Shown: positions 42,584 through 51,290 of the stretch, in pieces
Layout: every line of letters begins with the position of its first letter
How positions within the stretch are numbered: the first letter of the stretch is position 1
Assembly (NCBI GenBank): GCA_016124855.1
Contig: WGMX01000021.1
Coordinates: forward strand, 62,001 to 126,000
From: Anaerolineaceae bacterium
GTDB taxonomy: Bacteria > Chloroflexota > Anaerolineae > Aggregatilineales > Phototrophicaceae
DNA length: 64,000 bases
Direction of reading: 5' to 3'
Notes under the pieces: model-generated
The model's database searches: none
Told to the model about the DNA's origin: nothing
Seen by the model: only the letters and a program-made list of their open reading frames with translations
Translations under genes and position numbers: made by a program

Positions 42584-42656
42584 CCCCCTCATCCCAACCC
42601 TTCTCCCCCGTCCACAGGAGGCTTCGCACAACTCAAGGGAGAAGGGCTAAATCCTA
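42584..42656 (+). repeat. Dispersed C-rich intergenic hairpin repeat, copy C
   Basis: CCCTTCTCCC (42598-42607) pairs perfectly with GGGAGAAGGG (42637-42646), loop 29 nt, within a CCCCTCATCCCAACCC context shared with the other copies. It is adjacent to the 3' end of the convergent secreted protein gene. Confidence 0.6.
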
Positions 42657-42664
42657 AGTACTTA

Positions 42665-43852
42665 TTAATCAGTGGATTTGACGGAGGTGATGACCGCAAG
42701 GGCAGTTGGCTGCCAGCGTGCGGATTCATTGGGCGCAGTAAGCAATTGAACGGTTATGATAGCCCCTTTTTGATACTCGACGATCCATGCCGTGCCTTCA
42801 AAGCCTTCTCCGGCAAAATTTACGGAGGCGGCGCGTTTGTCATTCAGTGTAGATGTTTGCGGTGTGGCAAACTTTAAGGAATCCCCTACCACCTTGATGG
42901 TGGTTTGCAGCAGTTCAAGAGGAGAGGCATCGGCTGCGAGAGGCAACTGAGCCTGCTTGATATATTCGTCTATGGGGCTGAGGGTCACAAGGATATTGAC
43001 TTCACCTGCGGCAAAGGATGAGCCAAAAGACTTATCCAACGCCGTTTTGGTGTTGGCGATATAAACGCTTTCGCTGCCAAATTGACGGCTGACCCATGTG
43101 CCGGGATAGGAGAGCGAACCTAAGCCATTGGATGTTTTGGCGGTTTGCGTCAGAGCAAGCGGATCAGCAGTGGATTCAAACGGCGGTTCGTCGGTTGATT
43201 CCAGATTGGGTTGGGTTGTGACTTCGGCAGCAGGCAAAATTGTAATGGAGGCGAGAACATCACGGGCGATGATGTCCCATTTATCGCCTTCGCCGGGGGC
43301 TGCATAAACGATCAACGCGGCTATCCATTTTTTGTCCAAGATGGTCAGCAGGAGTTGACCTTCACCGCGTTTATCGGCTGAGAGGTTCATACGAACGGCG
43401 GGGTTATCGTTGATCGTGATCGCGCCGGGGTCGCCAAATTTAAACTCGTCCGGCATTCCCTGTTTGGCTAGAGCCTGTACAATTTCAAGCGGTGTGGGAT
43501 CGGTTGACACTGTACCAGCGGGTAAGCCACTGACCAACTCCGTCAGCGAAATGACGGCGACTTCGATATGCACCTCACCCGATTGGAAAACATCGTCTTT
43601 ATTAAAGAGTTCTTTTTTTAGGGATGAGTCACTGCTTGCCAATTTTACGCTAAGCAGGCCACTGCTATTGTCCTTCTCGAAAACCCATCCAGCCGGAAAC
43701 TGAACCGAGGCCGTTTGGTCTTCATTGGTGTAGGTCTGTAGGTCAGCGGAAGGGGTTACTTCCGGGGTCGACTCTTGAGCCAAGGTGGGCAACGTCAAAG
43801 TAAAAGACGTGAAACATAATAGAGCCAATGTGGTCAGGCGACGTAAATTCAT
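42665..43852 (-). CDS. Secreted protein with two related PsbP/DUF1795-like domains
   Basis: 395 residues. Signal peptide (about 1-25, LALLCFTSFTLTLPTLAQ), a short Thr/Pro linker, then two similar domains (about 40-205 and 235-392), each with a YTNEDQTASVQFPAGWVFE or LGSLSYPGTWVSRQF start, a VHIEVAVISL or EVNILVTLSPI strand, PLEIVQ/PLELLQ and a final W..I.....ASI/ALAVITSV strand. The fold resembles PsbP/Mog1-type beta sandwiches; function is unknown. The true start is 43852 (AAAGGA upstream); the frame is open to 43978 but without signal. Single-gene unit. Confidence 0.72.
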   Translation of the reverse strand: MNLRRLTTLALLCFTSFTLTLPTLAQESTPEVTPSADLQTYTNEDQTASVQFPAGWVFEKDNSSGLLSVKLASSDSSLKKELFNKDDVFQSGEVHIEVAVISLTELVSGLPAGTVSTDPTPLEIVQALAKQGMPDEFKFGDPGAITINDNPAVRMNLSADKRGEGQLLLTILDKKWIAALIVYAAPGEGDKWDIIARDVLASITILPAAEVTTQPNLESTDEPPFESTADPLALTQTAKTSNGLGSLSYPGTWVSRQFGSESVYIANTKTALDKSFGSSFAAGEVNILVTLSPIDEYIKQAQLPLAADASPLELLQTTIKVVGDSLKFATPQTSTLNDKRAASVNFAGEGFEGTAWIVEYQKGAIITVQLLTAPNESARWQPTALAVITSVKSTD

Positions 43853-44135
43853 GGGTGGTGTCCTTTCGTGCAATGGTATCAGTATGCATGGTCGTAAGAC
43901 GTTGAGGCAACCCAAGATGTTCCTAGTACGGGTACAGGATAACACAGGATTATTATGGTTCAGCTCTGCCCAAAGCATCTTTATGACACGATACTATTGG
44001 TAATTGAAGGGAAAAGAATAAGGCTCTGAGAGCCGTCCCTAGGCAAAGAAAATACATCCGATTATAAAAGTGTCGTCTCGTAAATCGGAGCATCAGGGAG
44101 AAAACTCACCCACCGTTTAGTAAGGTGCTCAACAA

Positions 44136-44984
44136 TTACTTGGCGACAGGTTCGGATGCGCCCATTGTCTCGATGTCATAGCCATTAGGATAGGTCAGAT
44201 TAGGTTCTTGTGTGCGGCGATAGGGTTTGCGGCGCGGCGGGAACAGGCGAATAACACGGGCGACGAACTTCAAGCTGCCCACCAAGAATGATTTGAAAGC
44301 GGGCGATGGCGCGGGATAGTGAAAGGCTTGGCGCAGCGGATCATCAAGTAAGGCGTAAATCGTCCGAAGTACCATTGGACGCGTGAAAGACGGATACCAA
44401 CTGAGAAAGACGTTGATGGTGGCATCAGCAACACGGCGGCCCTCATCCGAATAGGCGAAGTGCTGATGTTCATAATCCCGAAAATACGTTTCGAAAGTGG
44501 CATCGGTTTCGGGAATGTTTTTCAATCCCATCAATTTGCCGACTTCGACCCAGAAGTAATACATGGCGAGCATTTCTTTTTCGGTGAGAGAACGTGTGCC
44601 GTACATAGCATACCATTCGCGTGGGACATAGATAAAGCAAGAGAGAACGTAAAGATAATCGTCGTTGCTGATGGACCAATGGTGATGGAGTTGATTCATG
44701 CGCTTGATGGCGGCGCGTCCCTTTTCGCTGTCGTAACCATTTTCAACCCACTCGGCAATGAGGAGCGCGGTGTCATCGTAACGCTTCTGACCTTCTTTAT
44801 GAAAGTGGTTGGTGTAATCAAGCAGCTTGCCAATCGACGGAACAGCATAGGTGCGAAAGAGGGCAAACTCTAAGGCTTTTTGCATCAGGAACGGGTACTC
44901 ATAGGCCGTTGTGGTACGGATAATTTCTTGGTGATCGGCCTTTGCATCCAGATGTTCGATTTTTTGTAAAACACTTTGAGTCAT
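44136..44984 (-). CDS. DUF2236/MpaB-family oxygenase-like protein
   Basis: 282 residues of the oxygenase MpaB (DUF2236) family, haem-containing or haem-like all-helical proteins that include the latex-clearing rubber oxygenases. Characteristic are MNQLHHHWSISNDDYLYVLSCFIYVPREWYAMYG (about 95-130) with a conserved His in HHHW, and RPMVLRTIYALLDDPLRQAF. Substrate is unknown. ATG 44984 has TTGGAGA about 9 nt upstream and is preferred over 45017. It is followed by the secreted protein gene on the same strand after a 280-nt gap, probably not in one operon. Confidence 0.78.
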   Translation of the reverse strand: MTQSVLQKIEHLDAKADHQEIIRTTTAYEYPFLMQKALEFALFRTYAVPSIGKLLDYTNHFHKEGQKRYDDTALLIAEWVENGYDSEKGRAAIKRMNQLHHHWSISNDDYLYVLSCFIYVPREWYAMYGTRSLTEKEMLAMYYFWVEVGKLMGLKNIPETDATFETYFRDYEHQHFAYSDEGRRVADATINVFLSWYPSFTRPMVLRTIYALLDDPLRQAFHYPAPSPAFKSFLVGSLKFVARVIRLFPPRRKPYRRTQEPNLTYPNGYDIETMGASEPVAK

Positions 44985-45043
44985 TTTTGGTTCTCCAATA
45001 TCGATTTGTATTGGCATACGGCAGAGAATACAAAATCAGATTT

Positions 45044-45061
45044 AACCACAGAGTCACAGAG
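45044..45061 (+). repeat. AACCACAGAG-type dispersed repeat, copy 1
   Basis: AACCACAGAGTCACAGAG followed by an A/G-rich tail. The same phrase occurs at 46698-46724. It is short, non-coding and common between genes in many bacterial genomes; its origin is not clear. Confidence 0.55.
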
Positions 45062-45120
45062 AAAGGGGAGAAAGGAATTAAAAGGGATTTGCCGATGGCA
45101 AACCCCTACGGAGCCAACGA

Positions 45121-46587
45121 TTAAGCAGTGGCGAGGGCGGGACGCTGTTTATGCCAATTGGTGGCTTGTTCGTAGGCGTGACCGACGCGGAGAATGGTCT
45201 CTTCAGCGAAGGCTTTGCCCATAATCTGCAAGCCGATAGGCAGGTTTTGACTGTCAAAGCCGCAGGGAATGTTTAAGCCACAAATTCCGGCGAGGCTCGG
45301 CGGCAGGGTGAAAACATCTTCGAGATACATCGAGAGCGGATCACTGCTGTTTTGTCCGATTTTAAAGGCCGTCTTGGGAGCGGTGGGCGCAACAATCACA
45401 TCAACTTCTTTGAACGCGTCGTCGAAGTCTTTCTTAATGAGGGTGCGGACGGCCTGTGCCTTGCCATAATAGGCATCATAGTAACCAGCAGAGAGTGCAT
45501 ACGTGCCGAGCATGATGCGGCGTTTGACTTCAGCACCGAATCCCTGACCGCGCGTCGCTTTATAGGTCGGCCACATTTCACCTTTATCGACCTTTTGACC
45601 AAAGCGGATGCCATCGTAACGGGCGAGATTGGCACTGGCTTCGGCGGGAGCGATGATGTAGTAAACGGGCAAGCTGTATTTTGTATGTGGCAGGCTGATG
45701 GGAACGGCTTTCGCACCGAGTGATTCGAGCGTGGCGATGGCTGCACGAACGGCAGTTTCAACGTCGGGCTGAATACCTTCAATGAAGTATTCGGCGGGAA
45801 TACCGACCTTCAAGCCTTTAATATCACCTGTGAGCGCAGCGAGATAATCCGGCACATCGACGGGCATACTGGTGGCATCCAGCGGGTCTTTGCCAGCAAT
45901 CACCTGCAAAATGCGGGCGGTATCTTCGACGGAACGTGCCATTGGCCCTGCTCCATCAAGCGATGAACCGAAGGCGACGAGGCCGTAGCGGGAAACGCGT
46001 CCATAGCTGGGTTTGAGGGCGGCGATGCCACAAAAGGAACCGGGTTCACGGATGCTGCCGCCGGTATCGGTGCCAATAGCTCCGGCGGCCATGCCTGCGC
46101 TAACGGCTGCAGCGCTGCCACCACTGCTGCCACCGGGAACCCGTTCGGTATCCCAAGGATTGCGGGTGATGGCATAAGCCGAGTTTTCGGTGGAAGAACC
46201 CATTGCGAATTCGTCCATATTGACTTTGCCAAGCATGACCATGCCCGCATCAGCAAGGCGCTGAACGACAGTAGCATCATAAAGCGGTTTGTAACCTTTG
46301 AGGATTTTCGATCCGCAGGTGGTTTCGATGTCTTTAGTGGAGAGTACATCTTTTATGGCAAAAGGGATGCCGAGCAAAGGACGATCATCGCCATTGGCGC
46401 GGGCTTGGTCGGCGGCTTCGGCATCGGCTAAAGCGCGTTCTTTGGTGACTATAAGATAGGCTTTTAAAGTCGAGTCCAGCTTTTCAATTTGGTCGAGATA
46501 AGCCTGAGTAAGCTGAACGGCGGTGATTTCTTTTGACCGTAGTTTTGCCAGCGCCTCAGTAATGGTCAGTTCTGTGAGTTGAGTCAT
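45121..46587 (-). CDS. gatA: Glutamyl-tRNA(Gln) amidotransferase subunit A
   Basis: 488-residue amidase of the GatCAB complex, which amidates Glu-tRNA(Gln) (or Asp-tRNA(Asn)). The amidase signature is complete: Lys79 (FAIKD), cis-Ser154 in PGGSSGGSAA and nucleophile Ser178 in TDTGGSIR. Also present are CGFDSQNLPIGLQIMG and the usual 480-490 length. No gatB or gatC is adjacent. The start is not preceded by an obvious ribosome site (AGAAGCTCTGAAC). Alone on its strand. Confidence 0.93.
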   Translation of the reverse strand: MTQLTELTITEALAKLRSKEITAVQLTQAYLDQIEKLDSTLKAYLIVTKERALADAEAADQARANGDDRPLLGIPFAIKDVLSTKDIETTCGSKILKGYKPLYDATVVQRLADAGMVMLGKVNMDEFAMGSSTENSAYAITRNPWDTERVPGGSSGGSAAAVSAGMAAGAIGTDTGGSIREPGSFCGIAALKPSYGRVSRYGLVAFGSSLDGAGPMARSVEDTARILQVIAGKDPLDATSMPVDVPDYLAALTGDIKGLKVGIPAEYFIEGIQPDVETAVRAAIATLESLGAKAVPISLPHTKYSLPVYYIIAPAEASANLARYDGIRFGQKVDKGEMWPTYKATRGQGFGAEVKRRIMLGTYALSAGYYDAYYGKAQAVRTLIKKDFDDAFKEVDVIVAPTAPKTAFKIGQNSSDPLSMYLEDVFTLPPSLAGICGLNIPCGFDSQNLPIGLQIMGKAFAEETILRVGHAYEQATNWHKQRPALATA

Positions 46588-46697
46588 GTTCAGAGCTTCT
46601 CGTGTGTGCGGCGAATGATGCGGGGAAGTATAGCATAAAACAGTCGATAGTCTTTAGTTGGTGGTCCATAGAGAAAAGGCAAAGGCAAATACGAACT

Positions 46698-46724
46698 AAC
46701 CACAGAGACACAGAGGACGCAGAG
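46698..46724 (+). repeat. AACCACAGAG-type dispersed repeat, copy 2
   Basis: AACCACAGAGACACAGAG and a GGACGCAGAG extension, 1.65 kb from copy 1. It lies in the 5' region of the broken SAP/DUF6434 gene; translating through it yields the artefactual NHRDTEDAE peptide, so the gene start should be placed after it. Confidence 0.6.
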
Positions 46725-46775
46725 ATAAGAAGTGAGATTTTATATAATAGGGTGAACGGGAAAGGGATGGATGAT

Positions 46776-47336
46776 ATGGCAGATGAAACCAAACAGCGAC
46801 CGACACTCGATTTAGAAATCAACGTCAACGATTTTTTGGCGTTTTACTGGTTGAAAGATGAATTGGTGGAATTTTGTCGGGCGAACGGTTTGCCAACCAG
46901 TGGATCAAAAGGCGAAATCTCCGAACGCATCGCTCATTTTCTAAGGACGGGTGAACTCTTGCTGCAGGAGAAGCGACCGAAGCTCAAAGGCGATGGGCAA
47001 GTGCCGACGTTGGATACGGTAATCACAGGCGATTATCGTTCCGACCAGATCAATCGGGCGTTTTTTGAGGAAGTCATCGGTAAGCACTTTCATTTTTCGA
47101 CCGCGTTCCAGCAATTTTTTAAGGACAATGTGGGCAAGACTTTTGGCGATGCGGTGAAATAGTGGTACACGCTGGAGGAACGCGCAAAACGCGGCGAGAA
47201 AAAAGCGATTGCGCCTCAGTTCGAGTACAACCGATTTATCCGCGAGTATCACGAACAGAACCCTGATTCGACACACGCGGCGGCGGTGGCGGCGTGGAAA
47301 GTCTATCGGGGACAGCGGCGGGGAGGTGCGGGGTGA
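46776..47336 (+). pseudogene. SAP-domain/DUF6434 protein interrupted by an in-frame amber codon
   Basis: From ATG 46776 (AAAGGG 9 nt upstream) a 128-codon frame runs to TAG 47160-47162: residues about 10-50 are SAP-like (LAFYWLKDELVEFCRANGLPTSGSKGEISERIAHFL), then TGDYRSDQINRAFFEEVIGKHFHFSTAFQQFFK. After the TAG the same frame stays open for 57 codons to TGA 47334-47336: WYTLEERAKRGEKKAIAPQFEYNRFIREYHEQNP..., which is the normal C-terminus of this family. So a full protein of about 186 residues is split by one stop codon. Causes could be a mutation (CAG, AAG or GAG to TAG), a sequencing error, or read-through. The rest of the frame shows no decay. Confidence 0.78.
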
Positions 47337-47366
47337 GGAGTGACGGGTTAGAATAGGTAAATTCAA

Positions 47367-47413
47367 CTCCCACCCCAGCCTTCCCCCGTAAACGAGGGAG
47401 GAAGTAAAACCAA
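47367..47413 (+). repeat. Dispersed C-rich intergenic hairpin repeat, copy D
   Basis: CTCCCACCCCAGCCTTCCCCCG, then TAAA, then CGAGGGAGGAAG; the core pairs CTTCC/GGAAG-like arms around TAAA with mismatches. It closely matches the reverse complement of copy A at 3415. Confidence 0.55.
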
Positions 47414-47478
47414 AGCGATAACAGTGGTGATGGGTAAGAAAATAATAAAAATGACTTACGGTAAAAGGAACAGGCATT

Positions 47479-48870
47479 ATGGTAGCTTCAATCCGTGAAA
47501 ATCCGGTGATTAATCCCTATGACGGCAGTGTGATTGGACATGTGCCGGAGTTCAGCGAGCAAGATGTACGCGATGCGATTGGTCGGGCAGCGGCGGCGGC
47601 TCCAATGATGGCAGCAATGCCGGCCCACCAACGCGGCAGCATTTTGAACAAAGCGGCGCAAATTATCGCCAGCCAAGCCGATGAAATCGGGCGGATTATG
47701 GCGCGGGAAAATGGCAAGCCGATGAAGTATGCTAAAGGCGAAGCGATGCGGGCAGTTGATACATTTAACTTCGCGGCAGACGAGGCGCGGAGGCTGCATG
47801 GCGAAACCATTCCGCTGGATGCTTCTCCGGGAGGTGTGGGCAAGATTGGTTATTACATCCGTGTGCCGGTGGGTGTGGTGGCAGCGATAACACCGTTTAA
47901 TTTTCCGTTGAATTTGTCTGTTCACAAACTTGCTCCGGCGATTGCCGCGGGCTGCCCGGTGGTGATGAAACCCGCACCGTTCACACCGATGACGGTGCTG
48001 AAGCTGGCGGAGATTATGCGCGAAGCCGGTTTGCCTGATGGCGCGTTTGAGGTCGTTACAGGTGGAGCAGAAGTCGGCAGTTGGCTAACGACTGATCCGC
48101 GCATTTCGATGATTTCCTTCACAGGCAGTCCGGCAGTGGCACATCATATCAGCAAGGCGGCTGGTTTACGGCGGGTGGTATTGGAACTGGGCGGCAACGC
48201 GGCGACGATTGTGGATGAAGACGCTAATATCGACGCGGCGGTGAACCGGACGGTGATGGGCAGCTTCGCTTACAGCGGGCAGGTGTGCATCAGTGTGCAG
48301 CGGTTATATATCCACCAGAAGCGTTATGATGAGTTTCGGAGCAAGTTCCTCGCGGCAACCGAGAAGTTGGTTTTGGGCGATCCGTTGAATGACGCAACCG
48401 ATGTTGGGCCGTTGATTAATGATGCTGCAGCCGAACGGATTGATATGTGGTTGAAGGAAGCCGTTAATCAAGGGGCGACGGTTGCGATTGGTGGCACGCG
48501 CGACGGACGGATGTATAAGCCAACCGTTTTAGAGAACGTCAAACCGGATATGCAGATTATGTGCGCCGAGGCATTCGGGCCGCTGGTGAACTTCGTCCCG
48601 TTTGACAATTTTGAAGACGCGCTGGCGATGGCTGATGAAGGGACATTCGGTTTGCAAGCTGGTGTCTATACGCGCGATTTGAACAAGGCGATGCGGGCAG
48701 TTCAGCGTTTGAATGTGGGCGGCGTTATTATCAACGATGTGCCAACGCTGCGAATTGATAACATGCCCTACGGCGGAAACAAAGACAGCGGCGTTGGACG
48801 TGAAGGGCCGCGCTTCGCCGTCGAGGAAATGACGACGCTTAAAGCCGTGATTATCAATATGGGCGTATGA
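47479..48870 (+). CDS. Aldehyde dehydrogenase, NAD(P)-dependent
   Basis: 463 residues of the ALDH superfamily oxidising an aldehyde to a carboxylate. Catalytic Cys270 (FAYSGQVCISVQ) and general base Glu236 (LELGGNA) are both present, as are TPFNFPLNLSVHKLAPAIAAGCPVVMKPAP, SFTGSP and PYGGNKDSGVGREGPRFAVEEM. The pattern is near the lactaldehyde/succinate-semialdehyde/GapN-like branch; the substrate is not settled. AAAGGA lies 8 nt before the ATG. Two aldo/keto reductases follow on the same strand, so a role in small aldehyde detoxification is plausible. Confidence 0.92.
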   Translation: MVASIRENPVINPYDGSVIGHVPEFSEQDVRDAIGRAAAAAPMMAAMPAHQRGSILNKAAQIIASQADEIGRIMARENGKPMKYAKGEAMRAVDTFNFAADEARRLHGETIPLDASPGGVGKIGYYIRVPVGVVAAITPFNFPLNLSVHKLAPAIAAGCPVVMKPAPFTPMTVLKLAEIMREAGLPDGAFEVVTGGAEVGSWLTTDPRISMISFTGSPAVAHHISKAAGLRRVVLELGGNAATIVDEDANIDAAVNRTVMGSFAYSGQVCISVQRLYIHQKRYDEFRSKFLAATEKLVLGDPLNDATDVGPLINDAAAERIDMWLKEAVNQGATVAIGGTRDGRMYKPTVLENVKPDMQIMCAEAFGPLVNFVPFDNFEDALAMADEGTFGLQAGVYTRDLNKAMRAVQRLNVGGVIINDVPTLRIDNMPYGGNKDSGVGREGPRFAVEEMTTLKAVIINMGV

Positions 48871-48930
48871 GTCTCATAGATTTCTGTTAGATCGGTAAGA
48901 CGACTCCGAGAATTTCCGTCATTTGTTAAA

Positions 48931-48963
48931 GCAGCGACCTGCTCTTTTTAGTCTTGTCGCTGC
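48931..48963 (+). promoter_or_regulatory. Hairpin ahead of the first aldo/keto reductase
   Basis: GCAGCGAC (48931-48938) pairs perfectly with GTCGCTGC (48956-48963). A CTTTTTAG tract lies inside the loop, so it is not a standard terminator. It stands 60 nt after the aldehyde dehydrogenase stop and 45 nt before the next start. Confidence 0.4.
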
Positions 48964-49008
48964 GCAATTTCTTCGACGACAGCATTTATTCAAAGAGAGA
49001 AATGAAAT

Positions 49009-49893
49009 ATGACCACAGCGACTGCAACCGCAAGCGGAACATTTATGTTGGGTGGGGACATCCAGATCAACCGGATGGGATTTGGTGCGATGCGCATCAC
49101 GGGTAAGGGCATATGGGGCGAACCGGAAGACCGCCCTGAAGCGCTGCGGGTACTCAAACGTTTGCCTGAATTGGGTGTGAACTTCATTGATACAGCAGAT
49201 GCTTACGGGCCAGATGTGAGCGAAGATTTGATCCATGAAGCGCTGTATCCTTATGGTGACATCATCATTGCCACGAAGGGAGCACATACGCGGCAAGGGC
49301 CAGATCAATGGGTTCCGGTTGGTCGTCGTGAGTATTTGATACAAGCCGTTAAGATGAGTTTGCGGCGGTTGGGACTTGAGCGTATCGATTTGTGGCAACT
49401 GCACCGCATCGACCCTAAAACGAGCTACGAGGAACAATTTGGCGCGATTGCCGACATGCAAAAAGAAGGTCTTATCCGGCATGTGGGGTTGAGCGAAGTC
49501 AGCATCAAAGAAATCGAAGCGGCCCAGAAATATTTCAAGGTCGTCAGCGTGCAAAATTTGTATAATCTGACATATCGTCGTACCGAGGACGTTCTGGATT
49601 ACTGTGAGAAGAACAATATCGCATTCATCCCATGGTTTCCGCTAGGTGGCGGTGATTTGAGCAAAGAAGGCGGCCTGATGGATACGATTGCCAAGAAGCT
49701 GGGGGCGACACAGTCACAGGTGGCGTTGGCATGGGTTCTCAAGCGCAGCCCGGTTATGCTGCCAATCCCCGGCACGAGCAAGGTCAAGCACTTGGAAGAG
49801 AACGTGGCGGCTTCAAGTCTGGAACTTTCCGACGACGATTTCAAGGCACTGGATAAGGCCGGTAACGACGAATGGAAGGCCAAACGCAATTAA
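49009..49893 (+). CDS. Aldo/keto reductase
   Basis: 294 residues with the TIM-barrel NADP(H) reductase pattern. Catalytic tetrad Asp61, Tyr66, Lys90 and His132 is visible ([25 protein letters not shown]). The C-terminal cofactor segment [27 protein letters not shown] matches the AKR family. Substrate unknown. Together with the following reductase and preceding aldehyde dehydrogenase it forms a probable aldehyde-handling cluster. Confidence 0.92.
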   Translation: MTTATATASGTFMLGGDIQINRMGFGAMRITGKGIWGEPEDRPEALRVLKRLPELGVNFIDTADAYGPDVSEDLIHEALYPYGDIIIATKGAHTRQGPDQWVPVGRREYLIQAVKMSLRRLGLERIDLWQLHRIDPKTSYEEQFGAIADMQKEGLIRHVGLSEVSIKEIEAAQKYFKVVSVQNLYNLTYRRTEDVLDYCEKNNIAFIPWFPLGGGDLSKEGGLMDTIAKKLGATQSQVALAWVLKRSPVMLPIPGTSKVKHLEENVAASSLELSDDDFKALDKAGNDEWKAKRN

Positions 49894-49928
49894 GTTTGTG
49901 GCGGCAAGCAGGGCATTAGCAATTAATC

Positions 49929-49952
49929 GGGGAGTGTCAGCACTCCCCTTTT
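49929..49952 (+). terminator. Intrinsic terminator between the two aldo/keto reductases
   Basis: GGGGAGTG (49929-49936) and CACTCCCC (49941-49948) form a perfect 8-bp stem with TCAG loop followed by TTTT. It lies only about 20 nt before the next ATG, so the second gene needs its own promoter or read-through. Confidence 0.85.
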
Positions 49953-49973
49953 CATATAAAAATGGAGGTTATT

Positions 49974-50924
49974 ATGCAAACACGACAGCTTGGTAATTCC
50001 GATTTACAGCTTACGCGGATTGGTTACGGCGCATGGGCAATTGGCGGCGGAGATTGGCAGTTTGGATGGGGCAACCAAGATGATGCGGATTCGATTTCAG
50101 CTATTCACGCGGCATTAGATGGCGGCATCAACTGGATTGATACAGCAGCAGTCTATGGATTGGGACATTCTGAAGAAGTCGTGGCGAAGGCTTTAAAAGG
50201 TCGGAGCAAACGACCTTATGTTTTCACCAAGTGTTCGCGGCGTTGGAATGACGAACGGATTATTTACAGTAGCCTCAGAGAAATCCGCAAGGAAGTCGAA
50301 AACAGCTTAAGACGACTGCAAGTCGATGTGATTGACTTGTACCAAGTCCATTGGCCTAACCCTGATGAAGATGTCGAAGTGGGTTGGACGGAAATGGCGA
50401 AGCTCAAAGAAGAAGGCAAGCTTCGCTGGATTGGAGTTTCGAACTTCAACGTGGCACAGATGGAACGGGCAGCGAAGATCGCGCCGATTACATCTTTGCA
50501 ACCACCTTACTCGCTGATTGAGCGAAAAGTCGAGGCGGAAATTCTACCTTACTGCGAACAGCATAACATCGGCGTGATCAATTACTCGCCAATGGGTGCC
50601 GGATTATTGACTGGCGCGATGACTATGGAGCGGGCACGTAACTTGCCAGACAACGATTGGCGAAGCCGCAGCGATAACTTCCGTGAACCGCGCATCTTGC
50701 GACATCTTCAGTTGGTGGAGATTTTAAAGGCCATTGGCGAGAAACACGGCAGATCATCAGGCGAAGTGGCGGTTGCGTGGACACTGCGACTGCCTACGGT
50801 CACGGCAGCGATTGTCGGGGCGCGAAGTGCGAAACAAGTCGAGGGCATTATCGGGGCATTGGATTTTGGTTTGAGCGCGGACGAGGTTGAGCAGATCGAG
50901 GCGTTTTGTCGCGCTAACCCTTAG
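49974..50924 (+). CDS. Aldo/keto reductase (second)
   Basis: 316 residues. MQTRQLGNSDLQLTRIGYGAWAIGGGDW starts the barrel; tetrad Asp56, Tyr61, Lys86 and His126 is visible (WIDTAAVYG, VFTKCSRRW, LYQVHWPNP). VGARSAKQVEGIIGALDFGLSADEVEQIEAF ends it. ATG 49974 is preferred over 49962 because TGGAGGT is then correctly spaced. It belongs to a different AKR subgroup than the first one, so it is not a recent duplicate. Confidence 0.9.
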   Translation: MQTRQLGNSDLQLTRIGYGAWAIGGGDWQFGWGNQDDADSISAIHAALDGGINWIDTAAVYGLGHSEEVVAKALKGRSKRPYVFTKCSRRWNDERIIYSSLREIRKEVENSLRRLQVDVIDLYQVHWPNPDEDVEVGWTEMAKLKEEGKLRWIGVSNFNVAQMERAAKIAPITSLQPPYSLIERKVEAEILPYCEQHNIGVINYSPMGAGLLTGAMTMERARNLPDNDWRSRSDNFREPRILRHLQLVEILKAIGEKHGRSSGEVAVAWTLRLPTVTAAIVGARSAKQVEGIIGALDFGLSADEVEQIEAFCRANP

Positions 50925-51008
50925 GATTATGACACAAATAGATGTACAGAACGGTCCCACAACCGCTCTGTACACGCGCAAATGGTATTGGCACTTAACA
51001 AACCATTA

Positions 51009-51173
51009 TTAGCCAGATGAAACCGGGGCATGACCGGTGCGACGCGAGCGACGACGAATGATTTTAAGGTTCTGCTTTTTTTCGCGCCGTTTTTGATGCT
51101 TGGCCTCAACATCCTCATCATGATAAGGGTTGTGCTTACGATTCTCGGCGCCGGGTCTATCTTTACTTGCCAT
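51009..51173 (-). CDS. Small highly basic protein (54 aa)
   Basis: 54 codons from ATG 51173 (AGGGGAGA upstream) to TAA at 51009-51011. The sequence MASKDRPGAENRKHNPYHDEDVEAKHQKRREKKQNLKIIRRRSRRTG is strongly basic in its second half. No family recognised; the composition suggests nucleic-acid or ribosome binding. It is below usual gene-caller limits but has a good start context. Flanked by an aldo/keto reductase and a DUF4013 membrane protein. Confidence 0.55.
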   Translation of the reverse strand: MASKDRPGAENRKHNPYHDEDVEAKHQKRREKKQNLKIIRRRSRRTGHAPVSSG

Positions 51174-51290
51174 GATGGTCTCCCCTCAAACAAATAAATC
51201 ACCTCAACTGTGACTATACCCGTTTAATGAGTTTCGTCCACGTGACAAATGAACTCGGGTTAAGGTGATATTCGTCGTAGGAAAGACAAT

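Noticed and set aside
45044-46724. Possible CRISPR from AACCACAGAG repeats
   Set aside because: Only two copies 1.65 kb apart, no regular spacers, no cas genes.
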